22,676 nucleotides of DNA from Coprinopsis marcescibilis. Its lineage: Eukaryota; Basidiomycota; Agaricomycetes; Agaricales; Psathyrellaceae. The position numbers were made by a program, and so were the translations under genes. Where the stretch lies: contig ML210396.1 of the NCBI GenBank assembly GCA_004369085.1, positions 15,051 to 37,726 of the forward strand, written 5' to 3'. Of this stretch, positions 20,101-22,676 are shown piece by piece (the stretch's first letter is position 1; every line of letters starts with the position of its first letter). The notes beneath the pieces were generated by a model. The model was not told where the DNA came from. It was given only the letters and a program-made list of their open reading frames with translations, and made no database searches.

Positions 20101-20449
20101 CTCATAGAAGGTGTGTATTTGACCTTGAAGCCACATTTCTTTCTTGCTGATTCCCCATGGTTGTTCCACTTTATAGGAGGTGTGTATTTGACCTTGATGC
20201 TATATTTCTTTCTTGCTGATTCGCCTTGTTTTTTCCACCATATAGCTGGTGTGTATTTGACTTTGATGCTATATTCCTTCCTTTGCTGAATTTGGCACAT
20301 TTATTGCTCATGATTATTTTAATTGGCAATTCTAGAGCATGTTTGTGGGCTATGTGAATGAGTTGGACCCCACAGCCTCAATTACTGGTTGGGACCTGTC
20401 TTGGGATGATAGTTCTGACTTGTTTGACCTGCTTAGACTCCAACAATAA
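17174..20449 (+). CDS. Helical-bundle / ubiquitin-like protein with a one-codon-per-exon array
   Basis: Exons: 17174-17491, 17552-17682, 17739-17871, 17920-18114, 18177-18405, 18498-18625, 23 exons of 3 nt each (18729-20248), and 20336-20449. The total is 1317 nt, 438 residues plus TAA, with the frame kept across every join. Residues 1-30 are basic. Residues about 50-225 form a helical region (VADIGASVAEAVPGGTIAKGAL, NKEDVDDLRSKIEEL, KLRAKAEELEELLDD) like the MLKL-type N-terminal bundle of Agaricomycete NLR-like proteins. Residues about 233-325 resemble the fungal ubiquitin-like domain (LATVKVMDPLGR, AEGRYDLTV, ETIVMSVV). A CIQC pair follows. Residues 379-401 come from the one-codon exons; the last exon adds an acidic tail (LSWDDSSDLFDLL). 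A role in self/non-self recognition or cell death is inference from the domains. Without the 18406-18497 intron the protein would stop at TAA 18438 after 346 residues. Confidence 0.7.
18626..20335 (+). repeat. Array of 24 introns separated by 23 single-codon exons (69-nt unit)
   Basis: Each internal unit is GTGTGTATTTGACC, a TTGATGCTATATTCC-like stretch, CTTGCTGAT, a pyrimidine-rich stretch, CATAG, then 3 variable bases. Triplets and starts, first half: TCG 18729, GAG 18795, GGG 18868, CCA 18937, ATG 19006, GTG 19075, GAT 19144, TTT 19213, CTG 19282, CGG 19351, GTG 19421, GCA 19490. Second half: AAT 19557, CAG 19626, ATT 19696, CCA 19771, AAG 19841, GAG 19908, ACA 19977, TTT 20039, AAG 20108, GAG 20177, CTG 20246. 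The 22 internal introns are 59-72 nt, most often 66. All have GT, a CTGAT (17) or CTAAT (5) branch site, and TAG. The outer introns, 18626-18728 and 20249-20335, are hybrids: the first shares only its 3' end with the unit and the last only its 5' part. The repeat is certain; that each triplet is an exon is inferred. Confidence 0.9.
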
Positions 20450-21063
20450 CTAACATATGTCCAAATCCACCAGTATGTCAATTTAATTTTGCTCTATCAC
20501 TGATGTTTGTGGGATGGTTGACATGCAACATAGTATGGCTTGGATTGGGGTGGAAAGAGACAGTGCAGTTTCAAGCACATTGGAGTTGAGCAAGTCAAAA
20601 GCAAGTGCCAAGTTTATAGCAAACTCAGAAATGTTGGATTGGATTCAGGATTGGAAACGGATTGCCTGCTGCAGATATTCGGAGAAAAATATTTGTTACA
20701 CAAAATATGCTACGTCATTTTGATGTCATTCATGCTTTTTATGCGCACTTGTTCGTCGTTCGACATTTGCAAGCGCTATCTAATCTGGAGCGCAGCCTGA
20801 CCAGTGACCGGTGACATGATACCACTTTTGGTATTTGCCAATGACCATCCAAAGACCATGGTTGTACCAGAGTCATTTCACTAACTGGTGATAGTTGGTC
20901 ATGTTCGAACCGGACATCGAGTGGGTTTCGGTGATCAGATTCGGGCGTTCCATTCGCTCTCACTTTCACTGTCACTTTCTTCCTGCTCGTTCACCGTGAT
21001 CCACTCTCTGCAGGTTCGACGATAGACTCTGGACCGACCGACGCCACGAAACTAGAACGACCC
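20450..21063 (+). repeat. Spacer and 5' flank of amidohydrolase copy C
   Basis: Counterpart of 12565-13203, with the same landmark segments in the same order, ending in CTAGAACGACCC immediately before the copy C start codon. The open frame at 20514-20723 is not conserved in the other copy, so I treat the stretch as the terminator-to-promoter spacer between the array gene and the amidohydrolase. Confidence 0.75.
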
Positions 21064-22676
21064 ATGGCTGAAAAGACTCCAGCCAAATCTCACGAGGACG
21101 ATGAACGTGGTATCACTGGAAATCCTGCGGCAGGCTCACAGCTAGTAGCGAAGAAACGGACGAAAGCTCTCGTCCTCGCCGTCATGCTCTCGCTGCTTAC
21201 CCTCTACACCAACACCAGCACTGACCGCTACGAAGGCCTTGCGTTCGAGTACAACATCACCAACCCTCTACCCCAAGGCAGCTACGTGCTGTGCTCGGCG
21301 GAAGGAGGGACGAGTGGCGCATTACGTGCAGTCCAACCCGGATATCCTCGCTGATGAAGGTGGGATTGTGGAAGGGTGGGGATGGGACCATGTGGCTTTT
21401 GAGGGCGGCAAGATGCCTACTGCTGTGCGTATCTCATTATGCAATGTCTATTCCCCCCTACTACTCTTATTCGTGCTGGCATTAGCTAACTATCGCATTG
21501 TTCCCCCCACAGTCAGATCTCTCCTCGTACCCAGTCTTCGCGAACCGCCAAATCATACTGTCGAGCAAGGACGGACACGCAACTTGGGTCTCGCAGGCTA
21601 CGTTGGATGCGAATGGGCCTTACCCGGCTGACGTCGACGGGGGTGTTATCGTTCGGGATGCGCAGGGAAATCTTACAGGTGTGTTATTGGTTCTATTTTC
21701 TGCGTTACGTCCTTGTGTCTGCGATATGTTCTACGTTCTACCATCTACGCGCCCTATCCCCTCAATTCTCGGCCTCGCTCTTATCTCCCAGTCACTCACT
21801 AATAATACATTCACTGACACACATTTAAAACTCTGCAGGCGTTCATCGACACGGCGATGACGCTGATCAGGTCACCCGTTATCACCCCCCAGATGCAGCA
21901 CAGGCGGTTCACGAACACCATACGCGACGCGCTCAGCTTCGGGTTGACGAGTTTGCACGATGCGGGGTTTATATTTCGTTGGATTTCTTCACTAGGTGCG
22001 TTCCGGCTTTGCTTTCGTGGTTGAGGCTGGCTTGCGTTGGATTTGCGATGAGCTTTTGGGTCGAGGGTTGGTCGAGGATAGTACCTCTCAGCTTCGTTCG
22101 CTACGTCTTGCGGAGGTCTAGGGTTCACGGTACCTCGCCTGGCATTCCGATATCCCTCTCCTTTGCACTTCACTCTGCGATTTCCGTTTCCTGATTTCCC
22201 CATTTCCGTTTCCTGATTTCCGCTTTCCGTTTTCTGCCATCCACATCTCCAATATCCCTCTCCCCTCTTAGACAATCCAAACGCCACGCCGGCCTCCCAC
22301 TACGGATCTATGGCATGTCCTTCTTCAACGTCTCCGCCATCGACGTCCACTCCTTCTCCTCCCCTCCCTCCCCCTCCTCGTCGTCCAACGAAGCCTACTG
22401 GGGCTCCACACGCCGGAAGGTCGACGATATGGACGGCGAGACGCGTCTGAGCTTGCGCAGCGTCAAGATTTTCGCGGATGGGGCGTTGAGGACTATGGGT
22501 GCTGCTGTGAGTAGTTGTGGTATTCACCTGTCTAACTGACAAACTGACGAACCCGTTCCCTCCCCTTTATGGACAGTTGTACGAACCGTACGCGGATGAC
22601 CCGAGTACGTCGGGGAGCATGCGTCTTTCGGTGGAGGTCCTTAATGCGATCGTGCCACACTTTTTGGAGGACGGTT
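21064..22676 (+). pseudogene. YtcJ-type amidohydrolase, copy C, best preserved, runs off the window
   Basis: Starts MAEKTPAKSHEDDERG with a hydrophobic anchor (ALVLAVMLSLLTLY), probably a membrane-anchored or secretory enzyme. After CSAEGG a deletion of about 300 nt relative to copy A joins, out of frame, to VAHYVQSNPDILADE...GWGWDH, removing the His-x-His active-site segment. Following exons: 21513-21678 (IILSSKDGHATWVSQ, DANGPYPADVDGG, VRDAQGNLTG), 21839-21995 (FGLTSLHDAGF), 22272-22506 (LRIYGMSFFN, SVKIFADGALRT) and 22577 onward (LYEPYADDPSTSG). The fourth exon has lost 2 nt at its start (GTTC against GTATTC in copy A) and 4 nt before TTGGATTTCTTCAC compared with copy B. Its exon sequence is otherwise closest to the family, and it lacks the changes shared by A and B. 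Continuation to the NVHAIGD exon is expected beyond the window. Confidence 0.8.

Noticed and set aside
18729..20248. CRISPR-like array (conserved repeats with variable inserts)
   Set aside because: The variable part is only 3 nt, the host is a eukaryote with spliceosomal introns, and the repeats carry intron signals.
19387..20300. Minus-strand basic repeat proteins (frames of 157, 90 and 67 codons)
   Set aside because: Same periodicity artefact on the other strand. The conserved positions are plus-strand donor, branch and acceptor sites, not codon-like.

Overview
The window reads as nuclear DNA of a mushroom-forming basidiomycete (Agaricomycetes). Introns are short (about 45-90 nt), GT...AG, with CTRAY branch sites. 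Protein families are typical of these fungi: a hAT transposase relic, a CxC5/CxC6 cysteine-cluster protein of the KDZ transposon system, a helical-bundle plus ubiquitin-like protein, and a YtcJ-type amidohydrolase.

Layout. 1-1831: 3' part of a broken hAT transposase gene and its inferred right end. 1990-4193 (+): CxC5-CxC6-KDZ-like gene, five exons, one apparent frameshift. 4460-6616 (-): convergent gene for a Cys-cluster protein with two stop-free 54-nt introns. 7290-22676: a region built from repeated copies of a two-gene unit, a helical-bundle/ubiquitin-like gene followed by an amidohydrolase gene, both on +. Copy A (7545-9465) is amidohydrolase only; unit B (about 11988-15902) has decayed remnants of both genes; unit C has an apparently intact first gene (17174-20449) and a broken amidohydrolase (21064 to window end). 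The DNA between is gene-poor and low in complexity.

The outstanding feature is at 18626-20335, inside the first gene of unit C. A 69-nt unit is repeated 23 times. Each unit is a complete-looking spliceosomal intron (GT donor, CTGAT or CTAAT branch site, TAG acceptor), and consecutive introns are separated by exactly 3 nt. The introns resemble one another along their length, but the 3-nt pieces are hypervariable: 23 triplets, 16 different codons for 16 different amino acids, no stops and no synonymous alternatives. The flanking exons are both in phase 0, and the model (exons 1-6, 23 one-codon exons, last exon) gives one uninterrupted 438-residue reading frame. A decayed paralogue at 11988-12560 ends the same way, with a short array (ATG, GCA, ATG, GGG) and a related phase-0 last exon. 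I read this as a codon-per-exon array that could write a variable peptide one residue at a time. Splicing is inferred from sequence and untested.

The amidohydrolase copies are all non-functional by inspection. Each has lost the N-terminal metal-binding His-x-His segment in a different way, and A and B share further damage absent from C.
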